Positions 54,736 through 64,000 of a stretch of 64,000 bases of DNA are shown here, piece after piece; positions within the stretch are counted from its first letter, which is position 1; every line of letters starts with the position of its first letter. Origin of the DNA: Distichodus sexfasciatus (taxonomy: Eukaryota; Chordata; Actinopteri; Characiformes; Distichodontidae). Below the pieces are notes generated by a model. The model made no database searches. It was given only the letters and a program-made list of their open reading frames with translations, and was not told the DNA's origin. The position numbers and the translations under genes were made by a program. The stretch is from positions 2,068,168 to 2,132,167 of the forward strand of contig JAVGVS010000045.1 in NCBI GenBank assembly GCA_032718565.1, read 5' to 3'.

Positions 54736-54930
54736 GCTGGTAAAGCTGCAATATCTGAGTCTTCTTCTCAAGTGATCAAAACTGATATGATACTTCACCG
54801 AGATTAATAATCCAGATCAGTAAAGATTTGCCAAGATGATAAATCTGTGGAAAGGTCATGATCAAAAATGAAAGAAAACTTTCTTTATGTTGAAATCATG
54901 AAAAACAACGTAGTCTTGAAAGCGATTTCT

Positions 54931-55340
54931 TGTCAGTGATCTAGTTAGGATTTCTCAAATGCTTACCGCCATTAATAAAATAGCCCTTACTTGTATGGCG
55001 TGGTGGTTAACCCCAAGCGGCGGATAAGCCTTCAGTAGTGGGATTGCCATGCGATTTGATCTAAGAACTCTCTCCGCGAAGAGCAGAGATTCCCACAGAA
55101 TCCGCATTCTATAACAGACACACACTCAATCGAGGAGATGAACCAAATAACTGGAGTACTCACAGTTGAAGCCGAAATGAGTCGGAATTGGGCCAGGTTG
55201 ACTCAATGACTGAGCGATGTGCCTTGAAGAATGAAATTGGGCAAGAGTTGACTCAATGACTGAAGCGATGTGCTGAAAATAGCTCCTTTCATACTTCGAA
55301 CTGCGACCCGACCAGGTGGACCCAAGCGCCAGAGTCGACA
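54931..55340 (-). mobile_element. LTR-D copy, 410 bp, no clear target duplication
   Basis: On the minus strand it starts TGTCGACTCTGGCG and ends AGATCACTGACA. It shares TTTCGGCTTCAACTGTGAGT and GAGAGTTCTTAGATCAAAT with the 18086 copy. The TATA box is mutated (GTATGAAAGG). A 45-50 bp segment around TTGACTCAATGACTGA is duplicated within it. Flanking 5-mers do not match, so it may be truncated or rearranged. Confidence 0.65.
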
Positions 55341-56287
55341 AAACCAGATACCGTGCGGCATAGGGGTAAATTGAAAAACCAAAAAGTTTATTCAGGCAGA
55401 ATTGATATCAAAATCCACAGTCCGCAAGGGCAAACAAATCAATCACCAGAAACAGAGGGTAATCCAAGCAATAAGGGTCAAAACGGAGACAGGCAAACAC
55501 AAAAACGCTCGGTACATAGCACAAGGCATAACAATAGAAACTAAGGGTCTTTAAATACTGGAGGAGTGGAGTCCATGATTATTCTTACTCTGGTGATATG
55601 TAGATCTAGTGCGCTGAGGTTGCTGTGGCGATCTGGAGCCAGAGTCTGATGGTAGGACTCCTCCTGGGTCTGGACTATGCTCTCACACGGACACACTCAA
55701 TCGAGGTCCTAGTGCGATGCATGAGGAGCGCAGTGTCGTGTTTCCATTATGATGAGATCACAATAAAATAATTCATGGTCCTCTTGAAAATTTAGTAAGT
55801 TGAGATCATGCTTGAGAACACCTGCTTGATCAAAAAATCCCTCCTGCTTTCTCCTTGTGATGAAATCATAGAAACAAACTAACTTGCTGGTCTTGAAAAC
55901 AACTTTGCTGGTGAAATAAGGCCAGTGCTGTAAAAGTTATTCGGCTCTGAGGTTTGATCGATTTAGCTCAGTGAGCAGGAGGCATGCTGTCATTTAGATT
56001 TCTACACATCACTGACTAAATATCTGGAAGTCTCATCTGCACGGCCGACGGAGGGGTAATTATTTTCATGGGGGAAAATATTAGATTTGCACTTGTTAGG
56101 ATCTAATTTTACAGTGCGCAGTATAAATAATTAGGCGTAAAACAGAATTAGAAATGAGGGAGGCAGTCAGAACCAAGAAGAGGAATTCTACAGTAATCCC
56201 AGTCATGATGTTTACAATAACTAAACACACACATGCACACACATACACACACACACAGCAGATTCCAATACACAGATAGATAGAGGT

Positions 56288-56294
<7 letters not shown>
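55341..56294. other. Unassigned, possibly dispersed repeat
   Basis: 55360-55560 is A-rich (ACCAAAAAGTTTATTCAGGC, CAAGGGCAAACAAATCAATC) and has the feel of a fish dispersed repeat, but I cannot name or bound it. No gene. Confidence 0.35.

Positions 56295-56326
<32 letters not shown>
56295..56326. repeat. (TA)n tract, left part of a split microsatellite
   Basis: TA runs also occur at 56838-56863 and 58212-58254. The two Tc1 elements lie between these three pieces, which suggests one original tract. Confidence 0.85.
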
Positions 56327-56328
<2 letters not shown>

Positions 56329-56330
<2 letters not shown>

Positions 56331-56835
56331 CAATCTGTGCAAAAGTTTTAGGCAGGTGTGAAAAAATGCTGTAAGCGAAGAATGCTTTCAGAAATATAAA
56401 TAATGATTGTTTATTTTTATCAATTTACAAAATGCAAAATGAGCGAACAAATGAAAAATCTAAATCAAATCAATATTTGGTGTTACTACCTTTTGCCTTC
56501 CAACTAGCATCAATTCTTATAGGTACACTTGCACAAAGTCAGGGATTTTGTAGGATTATAGTCATTATATTATTTCGTAGGATTATAGGATTATAGATCT
56601 GTGGTTGGTTCTCCAAGATGTTTGGAACAACCTACCTGCCGAGTTCCTTCAAAAACTGTGTGCAGAAGTGTGCCTAGAAGAGCCAGTGCTGTTTGAAGAG
56701 CAAGGAGTCAGTCACATAAATGATTGATTGGAATTCTCTTTATTCGTTCACTACATTTGTTGATTGACGAAAATAAATGATCTTTACTTCCATTTTGAAA
56801 GCATTCTTTGTTTTAACATTTCACACCCTTTTACC
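56329..56835. mobile_element. Tc1-like MITE, related to 32419-32968
   Basis: The left end CTGTGCAAAAGTTTTAGGCA and GGTGTGAAAAAATGCTGTAA match the other copy. The right end survives as the reverse of TAGGTAAAAGGGTGTGAAAT. The outermost bases are eroded on both sides. The middle has a possible coding remnant (minus or plus) around GATGTTTGGAACAACCTACC that I could not assign firmly. Confidence 0.75.
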
Positions 56836-56864
56836 TATTATATATATATACATATATATATATA

Positions 56865-58207
56865 CAGTGCTGTGAAAATGTATTTGCCCCTTCCTGATTC
56901 CTTATTTTTTTGCATGTGATTTTATTTATTAAGGAAAAAAAAAACTATGCAAACCTACATGGCCTATGTGAAAAAAGTAGTGCCCCTAAACCTAATAACT
57001 GGATTTGTGCCACTATTACTTGTAACAACTGCAATTAGCGTTTGCGATAACTGGCAATGTGTCTTTCACGCCGTGTGGAGAATTTGGCCCTCTTCTTTGC
57101 AATTGTTTTTAATTCAGCCATATTGGAGGGGTTCCGAGCATGAACCGCCTTTTAAGGTCATGCGCAGCATCTCAGTGGACTCAGGTCCAAACTTTGGCTA
57201 GGCCACTCCAAAACCTTCATTTAGTTTTTAAATAGCCATTCAGGGAATTGGGACTTGCTGGATTTTGGTAGAGAGCAGAATTCATGGTTCCATCAATCAC
57301 AGCAAGTAGTCCAGGTCACAAGCAAAAGCAGCCCCAGACCATCACACTACCACCACCATGTTGGACTGTTGGCATGATGTTCTTTGTCTGAAATGCCGTG
57401 TTACTTTTCGCCAGATGTGCGGGATGCCTTCAAAGTTCAACTTTTGTCTCGTCAGTCCACAGAATATTGTCCCAAAGACTTGGGGTTCATCAAGGTGTTT
57501 TTTGGCAAAAGTAGACCAAACTTTTATGTTTTTTGGTCAGCAGTGGTTTCGCGTGGAACTCTGCCATGCATGTCATTTTGCCCAGTCTCTTTCTTATGGT
57601 TGGTCATGAACGCGGCCTTAACTGGGGCAGATGAGGGCCTGCGGTTTTAGATGTTGTTCTGGGTTCTCCTTGTGACCCTCTTGGATGAGTCATCGCTGCG
57701 CTCTTGGGGTCGACCTACTTAGGCCAGCCACTCTAGGAAGGTTCATCAGTGTTCCATATTTTCTCCATTTGTGAATATGGCCCTCACTGCGGTTCGCTGG
57801 AGTCCCCAAAAGTTTAAAATGGCTTTGTAACCTTTTCCCAGAACAACAGATGTCAGTACTTTGTTTCTCATCTGTTCCTAAGATTTCTTTAGATCGCAGC
57901 ATATTGTCTTCCTTTTTGGGATCTTTTGGGCTCTTTTGGTAATCTCTTGATTCAACAGGTCTGTAGCAGTAATCAGGCCTGGCTGTGGCTGGTGAAATTG
58001 CACTCAACTTTCCAAAAAATGTGATTAACCACTGTACCACCGTTACTTTATTATTTTACAAAGAGACAGTACTTTTTCACATATTAGGGCCATATAAGTT
58101 TGGATAGTTTTTCCTTGGGTTATTTTTTGTCTAATATTTAAATTCATTTGATAATCCTGAGTATCACGACAAACATGCAAAAAAAAGAAACAGGAAGGGG
58201 CAAAACT

Positions 58208-58210
<3 letters not shown>
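56865..58210 (-). mobile_element. Tc1-like transposon, near full length, 1.35 kb
   Basis: The left end CAGTGCTGTGAAAATGTATT then TGCCCCTTCCTG is preceded by TA. The right end keeps CAGGAAGGGGCAAAAC but has lost the outer 15 bp or so. Inner inverted blocks (GCAAACCTACATGGCC near 56951 and GGGCCATATAAGTTTGGATA near 58086) give the IR/DR arrangement of fish Tc1 elements. The transposase gene lies between them on the minus strand. Confidence 0.85.
57040..57902 (-). pseudogene. Tc1 transposase, multiply frameshifted
   Basis: Translation would start at 57902-57900 (MLRSKEI). After a disrupted helix-turn-helix region the minus strand reads HIHKWRKYGTLMNLPRVAG and TPRAQR, the end of the bipartite DNA-binding domain of Tc1 transposases. 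Further downstream, minus-strand blocks corresponding to the catalytic domain (57650-57040) are interrupted by small indels and a deletion near 57240-57290. An intact protein of this group would be about 340 residues; no frame here exceeds about 115. Inactive. Confidence 0.72.

Positions 58211-58211
<1 letters not shown>

Positions 58212-58254
<43 letters not shown>
58212..58254. repeat. (TA)n microsatellite
   Basis: About 21 TA units directly after the Tc1 element. Confidence 0.93.
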
Positions 58255-58260
<6 letters not shown>

Positions 58261-58319
58261 GTATAATAGTATATATGTACATAGTATATTATATCATTTT
58301 TTTTATATAATATTCAGTG

Positions 58320-58990
58320 GAATCTTCACTCACTCTCTCCTCTTCTTTCACTCTCTCTTTACTCTTCATCTGTCCTCTGAGGCTGTTCTGATGAGCTCAG
58401 TCTTCTTAGCAATTAATCATGTGATGTGGCACGCTGCAGCTTTTACCCTGTATAATGGAACACTCTCTCTCTCTCTCTCTCTCTCTCTCTTTAAAGATGT
58501 AGGACTTTAATGTGCAGAATTATTCATTTTATAATGAAGTGTTCTTCTGTTTGTTGTTTGTGTACAGTATGTTGTCTTATCCGGAGTGGTTGACTGTGTG
58601 AGAGAGGAAGAGGAGGAGAGAGGGAGGTAGAGTGAAGTAGAGTGAGAGAGATACTGCAGTTTGAAGCATCTTTCTCTGCTTCTCTTCCTCTGCTTTCTAA
58701 CCCTCTTTCTCTTCCGCTTTTTCTTTCTCTTGCTCCCTGTCTGTCCCCTGTCACCTTTCCCCCCTTTGCATCTCCCTCTCTCTTCCTCTCTCTCTCCCCA
58801 CCTCTCTCTGCGCGTGCACTAATAACTCGCCATTCACCACCTTATTGCCTTTCATCTCCCTCTTTCTGAAGATGAAGGGATTCTCTCTCCTTCTTTTCTC
58901 TCCACCTCTCTTTGAGTGAGTGTGTGTGGACTTCACCTCATTTAACTCAGCGCTGAGATGAGAGTGTGTCCTTGGTGTGGCCTGAGAGAC

Positions 58991-59026
<36 letters not shown>

Positions 59027-59030
59027 GGGA
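58320..59030. repeat. CT-rich and GA-rich tracts
   Basis: CT-rich at 58320-58375, (CT)n at 58464-58491, pyrimidine-rich 58660-58920 and (GA)n at 58988-59028. Open frames on both strands follow the composition. Confidence 0.82.
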
Positions 59031-59474
59031 TGGAATGAGTTTTTGGGAAGTGGTAGGTTTAGCCCCGTCCGTACCCTCTCATATCCCGCCCCCTGACCCG
59101 CCCGTCTCCTTCAGAGCCACACCCCACTGGAGCCCCTCTTACTGCTGCTTTCCTACTCCTAAACCCACTTGACATTCGAATTCACCAGTGTGTTTTTATT
59201 AGAGATGTGTCTCTAGGTAAAAACAGGAACTACAGCTGCTGAAGAGACTCGTACTCATTTTTGTGCTAAACTTTAAGAAATAATTTTAAAATATATATTT
59301 TAATGTACACTGTGAGCTTAATATTTATTTTACTGTGTCAGTGCACCTTTAGTCTTGCTGAAGGTTAGTTACACAGACTACACACGTTGCTATATGTCCC
59401 ATGTATCTGTGTGTGAAATCTGAGAGATTTGTGCTGACCAGGTGAAACTGCTCTGAGATGACTGTGAGTCCAGT

Positions 59475-59509
<35 letters not shown>

Positions 59510-60662
59510 AGTGAAAGTCAGAGCAGCTGTGTCTCTTCCCAGCGTGTATTAAATCCTCGTTCTCGTGGCCCGGTTATGGTAAACCCCCGCTCAGGGCTAC
59601 ACCGCCTCACGTCCTTGTGATACAGGGGGCAGGAGAGCTGCTTAATGCCCACAGGAGGCATCTCAGGAGGGGTAGCGGGCATCTCACACACACACACACA
59701 GCCACACTGTCCACAGCCGTACAATAGGCTCTGTGCTTGGCAAGGGCAGCGTGAGGAGGGGAGTGTGTGCCAAGTGTGCCATGGACACTGTGAAAGAGAG
59801 AAGGAGGGAGATGTGTGTGTGTGTGTGTGTATGTGTGTGTGTATGTGTGAAGCCCCCTGGTCATCATAAAGGATCATCTCAGATTCCATGGAAACGCCCT
59901 ACATTGTCCTTGCCTAAAGTCAAGACCAGCCAAATACATTACCCCAAATCTAATGTGTGTGTGTGTCCCACCTGCTTCCTTCCTGTGTGTGTGTGTGTGT
60001 GACGTAATGTATGTAAGCACCTTTAATTGTCCTCATCAGCGAGCGGGGGCGGGGCTAATGAAGTCTGCTGTTCATGCTGAATATTCATGAGTTCTTATCT
60101 CTTTAAACACCTGCACAGGTGACACCTCCACTCACCATGTCCTGGGTGATTATGACTCAAATTTCATATTGCAATATTTTTGGACCAAATGCCAATGTTT
60201 CATGTGCATCAATGTTTTTGTCTATCCAAGCTTTCTCAAAAAGTGGTATAACCTTAATATTCTTCCTATATGTACATATTAGGATCTATTTGCACAGATA
60301 AAACTTTAGAACAGGCATGAACAAAATAAATACATGAGCATGAGAATGGCATATGAACAAATACTTACAATCAAAAACATAAAATTTAAAAATCTTTCAA
60401 AATATTCTTTGTAAGCGGTGTTTTTTAAAGAAATATCCAATTAGCTTCAAAATTTTATGCATAAAACTCAAGTCTAGGGACTGCTTCTGCCTTGAAGATG
60501 CTGAGCAAGAGGCAGGGCTTTAGACACAGTGAGGACTGAGTTTAGGACACGCCCCCAAAAGGACTGTGTTTAGGACGCACCCTATTAAAATAATATATTG
60601 TAATAGTTTTATTATTAAATAAGCCATTAAAAATATATAATTCACATCATGGCGCTTGATGT
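59031..60662. other. Unassigned spacer with GT runs
   Basis: (GT)n at 59475-59509 and 59812-59848, short runs at 59953-60001. GGGGCTAATGAAGTCTGCTG then GCTGAATATTCATGAGTTC near 60050-60090 may be regulatory. No gene seen. Confidence 0.45.
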
Positions 60663-61025
60663 CAATCAGTCAGTCATTATCTGAGCCGCTTAATCCCAAC
60701 TGGGGTCGTGGGGGGACTGGAGCCTGTCCTGGAAACTTACGGGCGCAAGGTGGGGTACAAACTTGGGCAAGGCGCCAATACACCACAAGGAACACACACT
60801 CACACAACTACACACACATTCACACCTTACGGGGCCAATTTAGCGTCGCCAATCAACCTATATATTGCATGCTTTTGGACTGTGGGAGGAAACCGGAGCA
60901 CCCGGAGGAAACCCACGTGAACACAGGGAGAGCATGCAAACTCCACACAGAAGGGCCCCACGGCCTACCCGGGGCTCGAACCCAGAACCCTCTCGCTGTG
61001 AGGCAGCAGCGCTAGCCGTTCATCC
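60663..61025 (-). mobile_element. SINE-A copy, near full length, with target duplication
   Basis: Minus strand: box A-like region TGAACGGCTAGCGCTGCTGC, box B GGTTCGAGCCC, TTTGCATGCTCTCCCTGTGT, and the tail ATAATGACTGACTGATTG. GGCGCTTGATGT (60651-60662) and GGCACTTGATGT (61026-61037) form a 12-bp duplication with one mismatch. At 363 bp it is the best full-length reference for the family. Confidence 0.88.
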
Positions 61026-61481
61026 GGCACTTGATGTGTTGCTCACAATTTAAAGTGAGAGGGCAGAAAGGGTTAGATTGACAGTATCAGGAGGTGGGGT
61101 CAGTGTTCTGTCAGCTATGTTTGAGGGGGCTCTAGATAATGTGTCTGTGTGAGGAGTGTGTGATGACATGGGTGCAGTAGGAATGTAATAAAAAGGCTTG
61201 TTAGGAGAGTTTTATTACCGTTTCCCCTCAAACTGGGCAGAACCCCATCGGCACTCACCATGAGACTCAATCTAGAATGATGGTGATAAAATCAACCGTC
61301 ACACACACTCTCACACACTCACTCATACACATACTACCTTGTGTTTTTCCTTTTATGTGATGGGTATTTTACTATAAACTGAAGTGTATGTATGTGTATG
61401 TTTCCGACCCAGACTACTTTTGGCAACAAATATCAGACTGCTGATCTGGCAACCCATTTGGTTGTCATTAAGAAATACTTT

Positions 61482-61740
61482 GCACGGTGTCGCAGTGGTT
61501 AGCCCTGCCGGATCACAGCAAGAAGGTCCTGGATCCGATCCCCGGGTCAGCCGTAGGGTCTTTTTTTCACATGGGTTTCTTCCGTGTGTTCCAGTTTCCT
61601 CCCACAGTCCAAAAGCTTGCACTGTAGGTTAATTGGTGACTCTAAATTGGCCCAGAACATTTAAATGAGAGTGTGATGGTGTGTCCCCTGCAGTGTGTTG
61701 GCGTCTGCCCAGGGTTGTTTCCTGCCTTGCCCCTGTTCGT
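61482..61740 (+). mobile_element. SINE-A copy, 3'-truncated
   Basis: Box A-like TGTCGCAGTGG, GCCGGATCACAGCAAGAAGG, GGTTAATTGGTGACTCTAAA, GCAGTGTGTTGGCGTCTGCC. The GAATGA tail is missing. Confidence 0.8.
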
Positions 61741-61789
61741 CCACTATAAGGACGAACCGCTAGTCGCTTCCATTGTGACATTGTTCATT

Positions 61790-62158
61790 TGAATTACAGA
61801 GGCACCATAGAGAGCATCCTGACCAGCTGCATTTGGTAGCTGCACAGTGGTTGATCAGAAATGGCAGTAATGGGTTGCTAAAGCAGCTGGCAACCACATC
61901 GGGGCTTCTCTCCCCCTGCTGCAGGACATCTTTCACAAACACTGCATCAGTAGGGTCTCCTGCATCATGCTCGACCCCTCACATCCCTCACATGGACTCT
62001 TTACACTCCCCCCATCCGGCAGATGCTATCAAAGCACCAGACTGCGTTATACCTTTTTATACATAAGTCATCACACTCTTGAACACTCTTGAACTTACTG
62101 TGTTGCACCTCTACTTGTACAGTATATTGCAGAGATGACAATAAAGTTTACTTTAACT
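61790..62158 (+). mobile_element. Non-LTR retrotransposon 3' end (L2/Rex/jockey-like)
   Basis: A reverse-transcriptase C-terminal relic: GTIESILTSC at about 61800-61830, then after a stop and frameshifts DIFHKHCISRV and DPSHPSHGLFTLPPSG (61926-62020). In fish LINEs this block closes ORF2. The element ends GACAATAAAGTTTACTTTAA, a typical short 3' tail. It is 5'-truncated and inactive. Clade is not certain. Confidence 0.75.
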
Positions 62159-62159
62159 T

Positions 62160-62412
62160 TTGAGTGATTATTAATTTGTCGTGGTGAACACAGCACAGCA
62201 CATCACACAGTGCATGACCACAACCACATGGGAAACCCTACATTTGATCTATCGGTGAAGGAGCAGTGGTCAGCTGACATGCAGTGTCTGGGCAGCAGTG
62301 CTTGGGGACAGTACCTCATGAGTACCTCAGTGGCACCTTCACCAGTCATAGACTTGAACCAGTGACCCTAAGATCACATGGCTGACTCCTTAATCATTAC
62401 ACTACTAACTGA
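62160..62412 (-). mobile_element. SINE-B copy, full length
   Basis: Minus strand: head TAGTAGTGTAATGATTAAGG, box B GGTTCAAGTCT, GTGAAGGTGCCACTGAGGTA, and the tail in reverse GAGTGATTATTAATTTGTCG. It lies immediately after the LINE tail. Confidence 0.8.
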
Positions 62413-62956
62413 ACTGTTTGTGTCATGGCTGCTGCTGCAACATTTTCCGCCTTCTCTCAGAGTGTTTGTGGAAGGCAGAGCAGTGTGTCTGTGTGTGTGT
62501 GTGGGATGTGAGGAGGTGTGTGTTATCTCTGACTCTAGAGCAGGATGTTGCGTGGTGTGTTTGATTATATCTCTGTCTGTTTGGTCGCTTCCCGGCGCTG
62601 CACAACGTCACACGTCGGAGACAGAGCAGATAAAAACGTCAAGCTCACTCGGCACGACTGCAGATTTTCCTTGCTCTTGACTAAATGGAGTGTGTATGCG
62701 CTTGTGAGTGTGTGTGAGAGAGAGAGCGTGGGAGTGTGTTGTTGAGATGTGGTGGTGTTGTAGGTGGGATGGTGAGGGGCTTGGAGCTGAAAGAGTTCCT
62801 GCAGAGCTCCATAGATGACTTATTCATAAGAGAGGCATCCTCCGGCGTTCGTTCCAACGCTCCTCAATTAGAGGCATGGTGGGGGGAGGACAGGTGGGCA
62901 GCACACTGAGAGAAAAACACACTCCACACTCTGCAAATCAATCCATAAATCATGTA

Positions 62957-62987
<31 letters not shown>

Positions 62988-63295
62988 TGTCATGAGTGCT
63001 GATGTCTTCTTTGTCTTGTGTGAAAGCTGGAGAGCTGCTCAGGTGGGAGTTACTCACGAAGAGGCTTGTGGGAGAAAACTATATAAAAAGAGAACTAAGG
63101 ATAAAATATGAAATGATGGATTTATGTTTCGCAGTGGAAATGTTATATTTTGCTAACTCTGTTATTCTGTAGAAGACTTGAAGACAGTTTGAAAGTAGAT
63201 GTGGAAATAGATTTCTAGAACAGTACATTATGTAAACTACTCTGGTTGAAAATTAGTTAAGAGCAACTTTGCTTTCTGTACAGCTGGAGAATGCA
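62413..63295. other. Unassigned spacer
   Basis: (GT)n at 62957-62983. GACTTATTCATAAGAGAGGC and CTCCTCAATTAGAGGCATGG near 62820-62880 may be regulatory. No gene. Confidence 0.4.
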
Positions 63296-64000
63296 GTGTT
63301 AATGGTGGTGGTGGTGTTTGTGTTGGTGATGGTATTGTTGGTGGTGGTGTTGAAATTTTTGGCATTGTTGGTGTTGGTGGTGGTGTTGGTAATGATGATG
63401 GTATTGGTGTTGATGGTGTTGTATTGGTGGTGGTGGTGCTGGTGTTGGTATTGGTAGTGTTTGTGTTGGTGTTAGTGGTGTTGATGGTGTTGGTGTTGAT
63501 ATTGGATTTGGCAGTGTTGGTGGATGTTGAAATTGGTGTTGATCATGGTGTTGGTGTTGATATTGGTGTTGGTGGTAGTACTAGTGTTGATATTGGTGTT
63601 GGTGGTGATAATGGTGCTGGTGGTGGTGTTGGTGTTGATGGTGTTGTATTGGTGTTAGTGTTGGTGGCGGTGCTGGTGTTGGCATTGGTAGTGTTGGTGG
63701 TGGTGCTGCTGTTAGTGGTGGTGTTTTTGGTGTTGATATTGGTGTTGTTGGTGTTGGTGTTGATGATGGTGTTCTTGTTAGTGTTGATATTGATGTTGCT
63801 GGTGATGATGGTTTTGAAAATGGTGCTGTGCTAGTGGTGGTAGTGCTGGTGTTGTTGCTGTTGGTGCTGATATTGGTGTTAGTGTTGGTGGTGATGATGG
63901 TGTTGGTGGCGTTGTTGATATTAGCGTTGGTGTTGATGTTGCTGTTGAATTTGGTGCAGGTGTTAGTGGTGGTGGTGCTGGTGTTGTTGGTCTTAATATT
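63296..64000. repeat. G/T-rich minisatellite reaching the window edge
   Basis: GGTGTTGGT and GTTGATATT words repeat with a 3-bp phase and mixed 6-24-bp higher units, for example GTTGATATTGGTGTTGGTGG at about 63556 and 63589. The plus strand is almost free of C for 700 bp. The Val/Leu-only open frames (63269-63834) are artefacts. The array continues beyond 64000. Confidence 0.92.

Noticed and set aside
54931..55740. Full LTR retrotransposon with internal region
   Set aside because: DNA on both sides of this LTR lacks a primer-binding site, polypurine tract, second LTR or coding sequence.
56947..57650. Plus-strand open frames of 83-88 residues
   Set aside because: They are antisense to the Tc1 transposase relic.
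3473..62412. Possible genuine tRNA genes suggested by box A/box B motifs
   Set aside because: The motifs belong to SINE heads; no cloverleaf with paired acceptor stem could be drawn, and the same heads recur with SINE tails.
63269..63834. Val/Leu-only open frames resembling transmembrane helices
   Set aside because: They are translations of GTTGGT repeats; no start context, loops or charged residues.

Overview
The window looks like non-coding, repeat-saturated DNA of a teleost fish. Three things support this: dense (GT)n/(AC)n and polypurine/polypyrimidine tracts; tRNA-headed SINE families, one ending in the motif TCTGGATAAGAGCGTCTGC that is widespread in fish genomes; and hAT, Tc1/mariner and PIF/Harbinger elements of fish type. 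An otophysan (catfish or characin-like) host is a weak guess. I found no host protein-coding gene, rRNA, true tRNA gene or CRISPR array that I can defend. Almost all long open frames are translations of simple-sequence tracts or of transposons.

Layout. 1-990 is the 5' half of an intron-bearing IS630/Tc1-like transposase on the minus strand, running off the left edge. 991-8820 holds two copies of one MITE, a Tc1 relic, a hAT relic containing a SINE with clear target-site duplications (TSDs), a 9-bp tandem repeat, and a hAT element with a BED-finger exon. 9-20 kb holds SINE-B copies, two copies of a GT-flanked dispersed repeat, a TA-type DNA transposon, purine-rich minisatellites, an inverted duplication, and a solo LTR nested in a hAT MITE. 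20.4-21.8 kb is a large CTCA satellite-like block. 22-26 kb is GT-rich, with a PIF/Harbinger element adjoining a foldback. 26-33.6 kb carries hAT relics, SINE-C copies, a solo LTR, and a hAT interrupted by a Tc1 MITE. 34-46 kb alternates pyrimidine tracts with SINEs, a hAT MITE with perfect TSDs, a solo LTR inside a SINE, and a SINE inside a SINE. 46-56 kb is mostly simple sequence, with a CpG-rich open stretch near 50.6 kb and a third LTR. 56.3-58.25 kb contains two Tc1 elements inserted in a TA tract. 60.6-62.4 kb is a SINE/LINE cluster. 63.3-64 kb is a G/T-rich minisatellite reaching the right edge.

Repeat families are named here for convenience. SINE-A: tRNA-like head, tail ending GAATGA repeats. 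SINE-B: tRNA-like head, tail reading TTCACAATGACAAATAATCAC. SINE-C: tRNA-like head, tail TCTGGATAAGAGCGTCTGC. LTR-D: TGTC...GACA elements with a TATA box. Repeat E: GTGGGGACC unit flanked by GT. Repeat F: unit carrying TTTATTTATATAGCGC. Several short non-repetitive islands rich in homeodomain-type TAATTA sites look like candidate conserved regulatory elements. That would suit an intergenic or intronic region of a developmental gene, but this is inference and cannot be tested from one sequence.

I did not find a new functional system. The most informative content is the set of nested insertions with readable target-site duplications, which give a relative order of transposon activity.
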